From the NCBI GenBank assembly GCA_020634565.1, contig JACKBN010000010.1, positions 1-64,000 on the forward strand: 64,000 bases of DNA, read 5' to 3'. Shown here one piece after another: positions 45,022-52,272 of this stretch. The DNA is from Ardenticatenaceae bacterium. Its GTDB lineage: Bacteria; Chloroflexota; Anaerolineae; Promineifilales; Promineifilaceae. Within the stretch, counting starts at the first letter, position 1; each line of letters starts with the position of its first letter. The position numbers were made by a program, and so were the translations under genes. The notes under the pieces were generated by a model. That model was not told the DNA's origin and ran no database searches. It saw only the letters and a list, made by a program, of their open reading frames with translations.

Positions 45022-45050
45022 TTGACAGGCCCATTTATGTATGCCATAAT
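45022..45050 (+). promoter_or_regulatory. Promoter of the homoserine dehydrogenase leader
   Basis: TTGACA, a 17-bp spacer and CATAAT form a near-consensus sigma-70-type promoter. Transcription would start near 45057, giving a leader of about 275 nt before the gene. A 6-bp hairpin, GCTAGA/TCTAGC, lies at 45079-45093 in the leader. Confidence 0.8.
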
Positions 45051-45110
45051 GCGCCCATCATTTCCAATCTATTGATACGCTAGATTTTCTAGCACAGCTA
45101 TCTTTATGAA

Positions 45111-45193
45111 AAGGAGGTGGTGCTAATGGATAGTAATTTATCTAAACGCACCGTAGCGCTACCTCCTCAGATGAATCAGTAGCGCTACGGTGC
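45111..45193 (+). promoter_or_regulatory. Leader with mutually exclusive RNA structures
   Basis: A perfect 14-bp stem, GCACCGTAGCGCTA (45148-45161) with TAGCGCTACGGTGC (45180-45193), has an 18-nt loop starting CCTCCT. Alternatively, AGGAGGT and GGTGC of the ribosome-binding region (45112-45123) can pair with GCACC (45148-45152) and ACCTCCT (45161-45167). The two folds share bases and cannot coexist. The alternative hides the strong ribosome-binding site of the leader peptide. Confidence 0.7.
45126..45182 (+). CDS. Leader peptide, 18 residues, before homoserine dehydrogenase
   Basis: AAGGAGG at 45111-45117 sits nine bases before an ATG. The frame encodes MDSNLSKRTVALPPQMNQ and stops at TAG inside the 14-bp stem. 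It lies between a strong promoter and a terminator, where attenuation leader peptides are found. It contains single Thr and Met codons but no run of one regulatory amino acid, so what it senses is unclear. It could instead be a tiny independent gene. Confidence 0.5.
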   Translation: MDSNLSKRTVALPPQMNQ

Positions 45194-45197
45194 ACGC

Positions 45198-45236
45198 AAG
45201 GGTCTTGTCTTCGGACAGGGCCCTTGTTTCGTTTTT
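45198..45236 (+). terminator. UUCG-capped terminator in the homoserine dehydrogenase leader
   Basis: AAGGGTCTTGTC and GACAGGGCCCTT form a 12-bp stem (three G-U pairs) closed by a TTCG tetraloop, followed by GTTTCGTTTTTG. It lies 95 bp before the homoserine dehydrogenase ATG, so it can act as an attenuator. Confidence 0.8.
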
Positions 45237-45248
45237 GGCATTTTCTTC

Positions 45249-45306
45249 ATTTCCCCGGAAACTTCTAGGCAAACAAACTGCCTTGCGAGGTGGTTTTCGG
45301 GGAAAT
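45249..45306. repeat. TTTCCCCGGAAA inverted repeat, copy 3
   Basis: ATTTCCCCGGAAACTT at the left and GGTTTTCGGGGAAAT at the right are nearly perfect arms. The element lies between the leader terminator and the homoserine dehydrogenase ATG and belongs to the family at 14231 and 24236. Confidence 0.75.
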
Positions 45307-45330
45307 TTTTATGAGTGAAGAGGTAAGAGA

Positions 45331-46419
45331 ATGAAAGAAGTTCCGGTAATTTTATTTGGCGTGGGTGGTGTTGGTTCGGCATTGTTACGGCAGGTGGTGA
45401 ACGGCCGTTCCACCATCCAATCCCGCAACCAAATCCAGTTCAACATTGTGGCCATCACCGACAGCAAAACGATGCTCTGGGACAGTGCCGGCCTGAGCGA
45501 CGCGCAGCTTTTGGAAGCCGTCGCCGCCAAAACGCAGGGGCTGGCCGTCGATCCCGCCCACCGCACCACCCGGCCCAACCACCGCATCCGCCCCAGTGAG
45601 CTAGAAATTGTGCAGCAAGTCACCCAGGCTAATCTCGGCCCCGCCATTTTTGTAGATGTGACCGCCGCCGACGGGCTTGAGCCCGTTTGGGACAAAGCGC
45701 TGGCACAAGGCCACCGCGTAGTTTTGGCCAACAAAAAAGCGTTGGCTGGCAAGTGGGAAACATCCCGCGATTTTTACAACCATCCCCGCTTGCGCCATGA
45801 ATCCACCGTGGGCGGCGGCCAGCCAGTCATTGCCACATTGCGCTACCTGCTGGACGTCAACGATCCAATTTACGAGATTGAAGGACAGCTCAGCGGCACG
45901 CTCGGCTTCATTTGCACCCAGCTAGACGCCGGTGTGCCGCTTTCGCAGGCGATTGCGGAGGCCAAAGCAAAAGGGTACACAGAACCAGACCCGCGCGAGG
46001 ATTTGGGCGGCAAAGACGTGATGCGCAAAGTGATGATTTTGGGGCGAATGGCTGGTTGGCCATTGGAGGCCAGCGACATCGAGGTGGAATCGCTCTACAC
46101 GCCCGATCTGGCCGATTTAACCGTGCCGGAGTTTTTACAAGCCGCCAGCCAGCTGGATGCCGCCCTGAAGCAGCGTGTAGAAGAAGCCCGCGCCAACGGC
46201 CAGGTGCTGCGCTATGTTGCCGAACTTAGTGAGGGCAGCGGCACCGTTGGCCTGAAACCGATTTCGGCCAGCAGCCCATTGGCCAACATGAAGTACATTA
46301 GTTTCCGCACGGGCTACTACAACGACGAGCCACTGCTCATCGGTGGCAAAGGTGCGGGCGTGGAGATGACGGCCGCTGGTGTGCTGGGCGATATGATTGG
46401 ACTGGTGCGGGAACGGTAA
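45331..46419 (+). CDS. hom: Homoserine dehydrogenase
   Basis: The protein has 362 residues and lacks the C-terminal ACT regulatory domain of many homologues. The Rossmann motif is LFGVGGVGSALL at about 6-17. The catalytic domain shows VGGGQPVIATLRYLLD at about 157-172 and SGTLGFICTQLD at about 190, with PDPREDLGGKDVMRKVMIL at about 223 containing the conserved Asp and Lys. It reduces aspartate semialdehyde to homoserine, the branch point to threonine and methionine. Without ACT feedback, control may sit in the leader RNA (inference). The start has GAGGTAAGAGA upstream. Confidence 0.93.
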   Translation: MKEVPVILFGVGGVGSALLRQVVNGRSTIQSRNQIQFNIVAITDSKTMLWDSAGLSDAQLLEAVAAKTQGLAVDPAHRTTRPNHRIRPSELEIVQQVTQANLGPAIFVDVTAADGLEPVWDKALAQGHRVVLANKKALAGKWETSRDFYNHPRLRHESTVGGGQPVIATLRYLLDVNDPIYEIEGQLSGTLGFICTQLDAGVPLSQAIAEAKAKGYTEPDPREDLGGKDVMRKVMILGRMAGWPLEASDIEVESLYTPDLADLTVPEFLQAASQLDAALKQRVEEARANGQVLRYVAELSEGSGTVGLKPISASSPLANMKYISFRTGYYNDEPLLIGGKGAGVEMTAAGVLGDMIGLVRER

Positions 46420-46466
46420 TCCGTGCGCGGTGAACGGTAATCGGTCCGGTGTAGGCAGTAATGTTT
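46414..46466. repeat. Dispersed CGGTAATCGG-type repeat after hom
   Basis: GGTAATCCG, CGGTGAACGGTAATCGG and GGCAGTAATG units span the gap after the hom stop. It is the same family as at 10070-10168. Confidence 0.55.
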
Positions 46467-46478
46467 GAGGAGGGCGTG

Positions 46479-47276
46479 ATGAGGATACCACATGGCACGA
46501 TGTTTGCTGGTTTGCATGGTGAACTAACGTTGCATCCGTGGCGTGACCCCGTCGCGGCCGAATCAGATGCTTACAGTTTGTTTCATTCAAGATCAGTTGC
46601 CATGGGCTGGCTGACAGAGGCCAAAGAAGGGGCGACGGGTGGCTTTTGGGGAATGAATGATGCCGGGCAGCAGGGTCCTGATCCCCAGGCTCAACACCCT
46701 TATGCGCTGTGGTTTCAGGTGGGAATGTCCCAACTGGTTTCTCCGAAGCAGTCGCTGCCGCTGCAGCCGTTTCTCGCCTGTATCGGCGATGTTATTGCCC
46801 GCATGGGGCGTTTCCAGCTTGATGCCCTCCAGGTTTTGCTGCCTTTGCAAAGTTTTGATCGATTGCCAGATGCCTCATCACGTCATGATGCTCTGTTTAC
46901 GCCGCTTAGCAGCACTGGCTGGTTTTTTGATCGCAAGCCATCCGCTGCGGCTCGCGTGCAGGTGGTGTTAGATGGGGGACAAAGTCCAGCTATTCGCTCG
47001 GTGGCGGCTGAACTATTTGCACGGCTGCAGCAGGTTAAGCAAACTGTTTTTGTGTGTGACGAATTTTCCCTAACGGATGACACAAATCTAGAAAAACCGA
47101 TTTACATTGACAACTTGTGGGTAGGGCCGCCTCAACATCCGCTTACGTTTTATGGCACGTTGGCCGAGTGGTCGCTGGATGCCTTGGGCTGGTTAGCCGC
47201 TTTCCTGGCGGGCGCAAGTTTTACATTTGGCGTAACCACGCCGCTGTTACTCACGGTTAGCCGGTTTGAAAGTTAG
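46479..47276 (+). CDS. Unknown cytoplasmic protein downstream of hom
   Basis: The protein has 265 residues. The ATG at 46479 has GGAGGG five bases upstream and is preferred over the ATG at 46461. There is no signal peptide; it looks soluble, with a hydrophobic stretch near the C-terminus (LGWLAAFLAGASFTFGVTT, about 234-252). I see no recognised motif. It follows hom on the same strand but may be independent, since a dispersed repeat lies between them. Confidence 0.65.
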   Translation: MRIPHGTMFAGLHGELTLHPWRDPVAAESDAYSLFHSRSVAMGWLTEAKEGATGGFWGMNDAGQQGPDPQAQHPYALWFQVGMSQLVSPKQSLPLQPFLACIGDVIARMGRFQLDALQVLLPLQSFDRLPDASSRHDALFTPLSSTGWFFDRKPSAAARVQVVLDGGQSPAIRSVAAELFARLQQVKQTVFVCDEFSLTDDTNLEKPIYIDNLWVGPPQHPLTFYGTLAEWSLDALGWLAAFLAGASFTFGVTTPLLLTVSRFES

Positions 47277-47292
47277 TTTCACGGGACGATGA

Positions 47293-48837
47293 TCACTCTT
47301 CTTCCTCATTCAACAAGAAGAACGGCACCGAAATGGGGCTGCGGTTGCGCTGGAGAGGTACGTCGGCCCCGTCAGGATCAAATTCATCCGGCTCCCCTGC
47401 GTTGAGGTAGAGGGTAACGTAAAGGGTTTCCGTGGCCAGGGTGGGGTCGATGGAGATGGCGATGTTGTGGTTGACGCCGGGAGCAACGGCCGTAAATCCC
47501 AACACCTCACCCCGCTGCCCATCCTCATTTGCTTCGATAGCTACCCAAGTGGGCACGTCTACCACTACGAGGTCTACAGTTAAAATGGCCGAGGCGGTGC
47601 CTGTGTTAACCAGCGACTGGTCGTCTACAATCAGATAATTGCCCGGCGTGAGACTAAAGGTGACCGTGCTGGGCAAACGGCCGTCGTAAAATACAGGTTG
47701 GTCCACGCGGGGAAAATCAAAGGCATCGCCCGGTTCGGTATCTTCATGCAGGCGCACATGCAGGATGGGCGTAACGGCCGATTCCAGCACCTCCACCATT
47801 ACGCGTTCATTCAACCCATCTTCCAGCGGTGCCGAGCCGATAATCAACCCTGGTTCGCCATCGTCATCGTAATATGCCACCAGCCAGCCCGGCCCGTCGG
47901 AGATGACACGCTCTACCTCAAACATGCCATCCACTATCGGTTGATCCAGTACAAAAATATCCGGCGGATAAGTGACCGCAAACGCAACCTCGACAGGTTC
48001 CCCTTCAATCAACAGTGGCTCATCTTCGGCCTGATAATCAAAATGGAGCGGCTCGCCATTATCGGCGTAAAGTGCGGCGTATAGGTTGGGGGTGCCCTGT
48101 CGCCAGGGAATGGTGATGGCGACGTTTTGGTGAAGGCCTGCCGTCAGCGGCACCACCCCAAGCAGATCAGCGGGACGGCCGTTCTGCTCAGTCAAAATGG
48201 CCAACCAACCATCTTGCGGTAGCAGGACGCTCTCAATTTGCACGACCCCCTCTTCGCTTAAGGCCTGTTCGACAACTTCGATCTCCGGTTCTGACAGCTG
48301 AAAATCGAGCGTAAACGTGGTGGCAATTTGGGCCGATTCCCAGAGCAATGGCTCATCTGGGCCGTCAGGGAATTCAAATTCGTCTGGCTCGCCTGCATCA
48401 CTGTGCAGCAAGGCTACCAGAGTGGGTGTCGCCAACTGCGGGTCGATGGTGAGGCTGAGATTTTGGTTGAGACCGGTGGAAACGACCGTATGCCCTAACA
48501 CCTCGCCCAATTCCCCGTCCTGCATGGCGTACAACACCAACCAGCCATTTTCCGGCGAAACCACACTGGCAATTTCCAGCACGCCATCATCCGTTAGTGG
48601 CTGGTCCGCCGCACTGATTCTGGGCACGGCGGGCGTAGGCACGGGTGTATTGGTAGCGGTTGGGCTGGGGGTGTTGGTGACAGGAGTATCGGGGGTGATA
48701 ACGGCCGTTTCCGCTTCATTTGTGGCTGCGGGGGCGGGGGAAGTGGTGTCCGCATTTTCGTTGGCGCAGGACGTTACCAATAAGAAAAGGAGCCCCAGGC
48801 TCCAGAACAAAATTGTTTGTTTAATGACCTTCTTCAT
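47293..48837 (-). CDS. Lipoprotein with four DUF7282-like repeats
   Basis: The protein has 514 residues. The signal peptide ends in a lipobox VTSC (Cys at about 24), followed by a Thr/Pro-rich linker. Four repeats of roughly 105 residues follow. Each starts with a segment like DDGVLEIASVVSPENGWLVL and contains a G-x-n-L-G-x-(T/V)-x-(V/L)-x-x-G-(L/V)-N core, then LYATL-type strands and a GEPDEFEFP-type motif. The pattern resembles DUF7282 domains of archaeal and Chloroflexota surface proteins. It is lipid-anchored on the outer face of the membrane; ligand unknown. Confidence 0.8.
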   Translation of the reverse strand: MKKVIKQTILFWSLGLLFLLVTSCANENADTTSPAPAATNEAETAVITPDTPVTNTPSPTATNTPVPTPAVPRISAADQPLTDDGVLEIASVVSPENGWLVLYAMQDGELGEVLGHTVVSTGLNQNLSLTIDPQLATPTLVALLHSDAGEPDEFEFPDGPDEPLLWESAQIATTFTLDFQLSEPEIEVVEQALSEEGVVQIESVLLPQDGWLAILTEQNGRPADLLGVVPLTAGLHQNVAITIPWRQGTPNLYAALYADNGEPLHFDYQAEDEPLLIEGEPVEVAFAVTYPPDIFVLDQPIVDGMFEVERVISDGPGWLVAYYDDDGEPGLIIGSAPLEDGLNERVMVEVLESAVTPILHVRLHEDTEPGDAFDFPRVDQPVFYDGRLPSTVTFSLTPGNYLIVDDQSLVNTGTASAILTVDLVVVDVPTWVAIEANEDGQRGEVLGFTAVAPGVNHNIAISIDPTLATETLYVTLYLNAGEPDEFDPDGADVPLQRNRSPISVPFFLLNEEEE

Positions 48838-49111
48838 AATCTATCCAGTTTGGCTGCATGCCTGCTTCCAGTACAAAATTAAGCGAGCGGGATTGTAGGA
48901 TAGATGGCAAAAATCTCAAATTGTTACCTAGTTTACACCCGGCTTCTATCTTCTCTCTTAAGATTAGGCTATAATATTAACAGTACTGTGATACTATATG
49001 GTATGCTGCCTGTTGATATTTTCCCACCGTGCAAATTGCCAAACAATTTGCCACCATACTGTGTAACTGCGTGAAAATGAAGGATTGATTGGTAGTAAGG
49101 AAGGGACAATC

Positions 49112-49354
49112 ATGGGTAATGAAATTGCAAAGCGAATTGAACTGGAAAAGCGCGAAAAAATGCTGCATGAGCGGCTGGCTAACGATACAAGCCGGCTGCA
49201 ATCCGCACGGGCCCATCTGAAAGCTTGTGAAGAAGCGCTGGAGTTCACCTTGATGGAACTGCATCAGGTAAAACAAGAAAAGAAAGCGATTACAGGATTG
49301 CTGGAAAGCATGTGGAACGGTGGCACCGCCGAGAATTCCTTGAAAAAAGCGTAA
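49112..49354 (+). CDS. Small coiled-coil protein
   Basis: The protein has 80 residues. After MGNEIAKRIELEKREKMLHE nearly the whole chain is charged alpha-helix with heptad-like Leu/Ala spacing (RLQSARAHLKACEEALEFTL), so it probably dimerises as a coiled coil. The ATG at 49112 has AAGGAAGGGA upstream. It has one Cys and no other motif. It ends 42 bp before a bidirectional terminator. Function unknown. Confidence 0.65.
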   Translation: MGNEIAKRIELEKREKMLHERLANDTSRLQSARAHLKACEEALEFTLMELHQVKQEKKAITGLLESMWNGGTAENSLKKA

Positions 49355-49396
49355 CATCCCCCTGATTTTCTCATACAATCTTTAAACGAATTTACG

Positions 49397-49421
49397 AGAG
49401 TCGGCTGAAAAAGCCGACTCT
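49397..49421. terminator. Bidirectional terminator
   Basis: The 10-bp stem AGAGTCGGCT/AGCCGACTCT has a GAAAA loop and is followed by TTTAG on the plus strand. It lies between the small coiled-coil gene and the convergent comEC fragment. Confidence 0.8.
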
Positions 49422-49422
49422 T

Positions 49423-51099
49423 TTAGTCTGGGGGTGAAGCGGCCTGCCAGGCCATGCTTGTGCCATCGGTGGTAACGGTAATGGTGCCCAATTCATCGGT
49501 GCGCAGTACCACCGCGCCGACCGCCGCGGCCCGTTCCAGCATCTCCGGCGCGGGATGGCCAAAGCGGTTGTCTATCCCTGAGGATATGATGATAATTTGC
49601 GGCTGGATGGCTTGCAAAAAGGGCATGCTGCTGGATGAGCTAGAGCCATGATGCCCGGCTTTGAAGACAAGCGAGGTCAACGGCCGTTCCCTTGCCAACA
49701 TTTCCGCTTCCCCCTCTTGTTCGGCATCCCCCGTAAACAAAAAGGTGAAATCGCCATAAACCAGCCGCATCGAGACCGAATTTTCGTTGCGATTCTCCGC
49801 AATGAGTTTGGGGCCAGGATGCACCACTTCCAATCGCACGCCATCCCCAACTTCGATGATTTCCCCCGCCTGCACAGGCCGAATCTCTGTTTGCTGCGCT
49901 TCGGCTGCGGCCAGCACCTCATCGTAAATGGGAGATTCACCAAAGCTTTGGCCATTGGTGATGAGCTGGTTGACGCGATAGCGATCAAACACGCCCACCA
50001 GGCCAGACACATGGTCAGCGTCGGGATGAGTGGCCACAAGCAGGTCAATCTCTTTGTCCCAGAACGGTATTTGCTGGCCCAACTGGTCGTTGAGCACGCT
50101 GGGATAAAGGCCGCCATCGACCAAAATTTGCCGCCCGCTGGGCGTTTGAATGAAGGTAGCATCACCCTGGCCCACATTCAAAAAGGCGATGTGCAGTTGG
50201 CCATCGGGCTGGCTGATGCCCCAACCAAAAATGAGAACGGCCGTCATTCCCGAAACGCCTACGGCCAGCCGCTGGGTGATGTTTTGGCGAACGGCCGTAA
50301 AAATCTTGTGCCGCTGCTCGGCAGGCTGTTTACCTAACCAGGTCAACGCCGCAATGCCGCCAAAGATGGCCAAGACGCCGCCAGGGGAAACAACCAACGG
50401 TACGGAAGCGCCGGGCACGGCGGCAAACAGTCGCACCATCCAGATGGTATAAGCCAAAAAGAGCCACGCTACCCAGGCCAGAAGCTGACCCAGCGCCGGC
50501 AAAATCATCCCCACCAACGTCGCCAATCCGCCCCAAATCATGACGGCAGGCTGCACCGGCAAAATCAGCGCGTTGGCCAGCAGGCTGATGAGCGACAGTT
50601 GACCGAAATAGCCCACCATCAGCGGCAGGGTCAAAATTTGGGCAGCCACGGTGAGGATGACCGCTTCAGAGAGGACGCCCATCACTTTTTCTACCCAGTC
50701 ACGAGCCAGCCAGCGGGTTAATCCGCGTCGTACCCACTGCGTCAGCGGGTCGGCGTAGAGCATGAGGCTGAGCGTGGCGGCAAAGCTGAGCTGAAAACCA
50801 ACGTCCCACAGGGTAAACGGCCGTATCACTGTCATCACAATCCCCGCCAAAAAGAGCGAGGCAAAGGCAAAATTCGGCCGTCCCAGCCAGCGGGTGGTTA
50901 TCAGATAAATGCTGCCCATCAGCGCGGCCCGCACCACCGAGGCATCGGCTCCGACCAGCATCGTGTACAGCGAGATGCCCACCAGGGCAAAAATAACCGC
51001 GCCCCGTTTGGAGAGAAACGGTTCGGCCAGCCGTACCAAAATGGCCACCAAGATAGCGATGTTGAATCCGCAAATATCAAACCAAAACGAACTTCCCAT
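49423..51099 (-). pseudogene. comEC: ComEC/Rec2 DNA-uptake channel, C-terminal fragment
   Basis: 558 residues remain of a ComEC protein. The fragment starts at MGSSFWFDICGFNIAILVAI, where the competence (channel) domain normally already runs, directly after an in-frame TAA. About eight hydrophobic helices follow (about 5-290). A C-terminal metallo-beta-lactamase-like domain carries THPDADHVSGLVGV at about 358, FTGDAEQEGEAEML at about 458 and AGHHGSSSSSS at about 487. ComEC moves single-stranded DNA across the membrane during transformation. The N-terminal part is at 51502-51804 and the middle is missing, so the gene is almost surely dead as one protein. Confidence 0.8.
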
Positions 51100-51144
51100 T
51101 TAGCCTGACTTTCCCCATCTATCCAGAGAAGAGCGAGGTGAATC

Positions 51145-51636
51145 ATGCAGCGCATTAATCACCTCATTTCGCTTGTTTCGGCACTGCTGGTCTTGTTTCT
51201 GGCCGGCAGTGCCTTCTTCCTATCCTTTGAATCCCTCAAGGATTTGGCTGTGCAAATTGGCATAGCTGAGGCGATTGCTTGGTTGTATCCAGCCATCATT
51301 GATGGCGCGATTATCGTCTTCAGCTTGAGCGTTCTGCGAGCGAACCTTACGCGAGAGCGGCCCGTGTATCCGTGGGTGTTGGTTTCTTTATTCACCTTGT
51401 TGAGCGTGGTGTTGAACATTATCCACGCCCAACGGGAACTGCTGGCGCAGTTCTTGGCGGCCATTCCGCCGGTGGCTTTGTTTCTATCTTTTGAATTGTT
51501 ATTAACGGTCGCTAACGTCTGGCTCGTCTACCACCAGCCCGGTGATGGTGACGTTGCGGGTGCCATTGTAATAGGCGATATGTTGAGCATCGATGGTGGG
51601 TACGGCCGTTCCATACCGCATCGCACCCAAGGCTAA
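51145..51636 (+). CDS. DUF2637/SpdB-like membrane protein inside comEC
   Basis: The reading frame encodes 163 residues. The first 120 are a recognisable DUF2637 protein: ALLVLFLAGSAFFLSFESLK, then WLYPAIIDGAIIVFSLSVLR, a loop with RERPVYPWV, SVVLNIIHAQRELLAQFLAA and IPPVALFLSFELLL. That gives four helices. From about 51505 the frame runs antisense through the comEC N-terminal fragment, so the tail is foreign. DUF2637 genes are usually found on actinobacterial plasmids and integrative elements. Here the gene occupies the gap in comEC, on the opposite strand. The ATG at 51145 follows GCGAGGTGAATC. Confidence 0.7.
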   Translation: MQRINHLISLVSALLVLFLAGSAFFLSFESLKDLAVQIGIAEAIAWLYPAIIDGAIIVFSLSVLRANLTRERPVYPWVLVSLFTLLSVVLNIIHAQRELLAQFLAAIPPVALFLSFELLLTVANVWLVYHQPGDGDVAGAIVIGDMLSIDGGYGRSIPHRTQG

Positions 51637-51804
51637 CACGGCAACACAGGCAGCCGCCCACTGGATTTTTTGCTGGCGACGGAGGAAAACGGCCGTAACC
51701 AACCCAACACCCACCACAGCCAGCCAGACCGGCCAATCGAGCGTAACAATCGAGGCCAACCAAATACCGAAAAACCAGGCGATTCCCAAATAAACAATGA
51801 GCAT
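51502..51804 (-). pseudogene. comEC: ComEC, N-terminal fragment
   Basis: These 100 residues match the start of ComEC: two hydrophobic helices (IAWFFGIWLASIVTLDWPVW, then VGLVTAVFL), another near 50-65, and the OB-fold start NVTITGLVVDEPDVSDR, after which the frame stops at TAA. The ATG at 51804 has AGAGGAAAATCGTAT upstream. The missing middle of about 150-200 residues is replaced by the DUF2637 gene. The 5' flank is duplicated at 56333. Confidence 0.75.
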
Positions 51805-51968
51805 ATACGATTTTCCTCTGACGTTTTAGGGTGGCACGCGTGTCACTTCCCAAGAGGAGGTGCAGATTTGTTAGAATACCCCGAAACTGTTGTGCCTATT
51901 TTTACCGAAATCATCCCAGTGGACAAATTCTTGGCATCATTTTGCGCTAAAGAAGTTTTTAGTCTGCG
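51805..51968 (+). repeat. Long direct repeat, copy 1 (5' flank of comEC)
   Basis: About 160 bp, beginning ATACGATTTTCCTCTGACG and running through CACTTCCCAAGAGGAGGTGC and TTGCGCTAAAGAAGTT, recurs at 56333-56484 with roughly 80-90% identity by eye. It contains the ribosome-binding region of the comEC N-terminal fragment on the minus strand. The two copies bracket the giant surface-protein gene. Confidence 0.88.
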
Positions 51969-52272
51969 GTTATCGGGTCCTGTTTTTATTGCTGCAAGCC
52001 GAGGGCTGAGCCTTTCAACAAGCTCAATCTTCATCTCATGCTGAACTGCTGTCAAAAATGTGACGCACACCTCGTTCAGAATTTGAACATAGACAAATCG
52101 AACGTGACTCTGCTAGAATGATTTCCATATTGTAATGTAAATAGTTAGTTACCTGTTTAACTATATTAAAAAAGCAAGCCAACGACGCTCGACAAAATGA
52201 AATGCTTGCAACACTGTTCCCCGTAGTATTGTTTGTTGATTTTTGTCAAACGTCCCCAATGGAGCCATATCA
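51969..52272. other. Intergenic region before the giant surface protein
   Basis: This is the DNA between the direct repeat and the surface-protein ATG. I see no gene. A clear ribosome-binding site is lacking; the nearest purine-rich match is GGAGCC at 52261. Confidence 0.4.

Noticed and set aside
45111..45193. T-box riboswitch before hom
   Set aside because: The purine-rich stretch recalls T-box leaders, but the conserved T-box sequence and specifier stem are absent; the simpler reading is a leader peptide with alternative hairpins.
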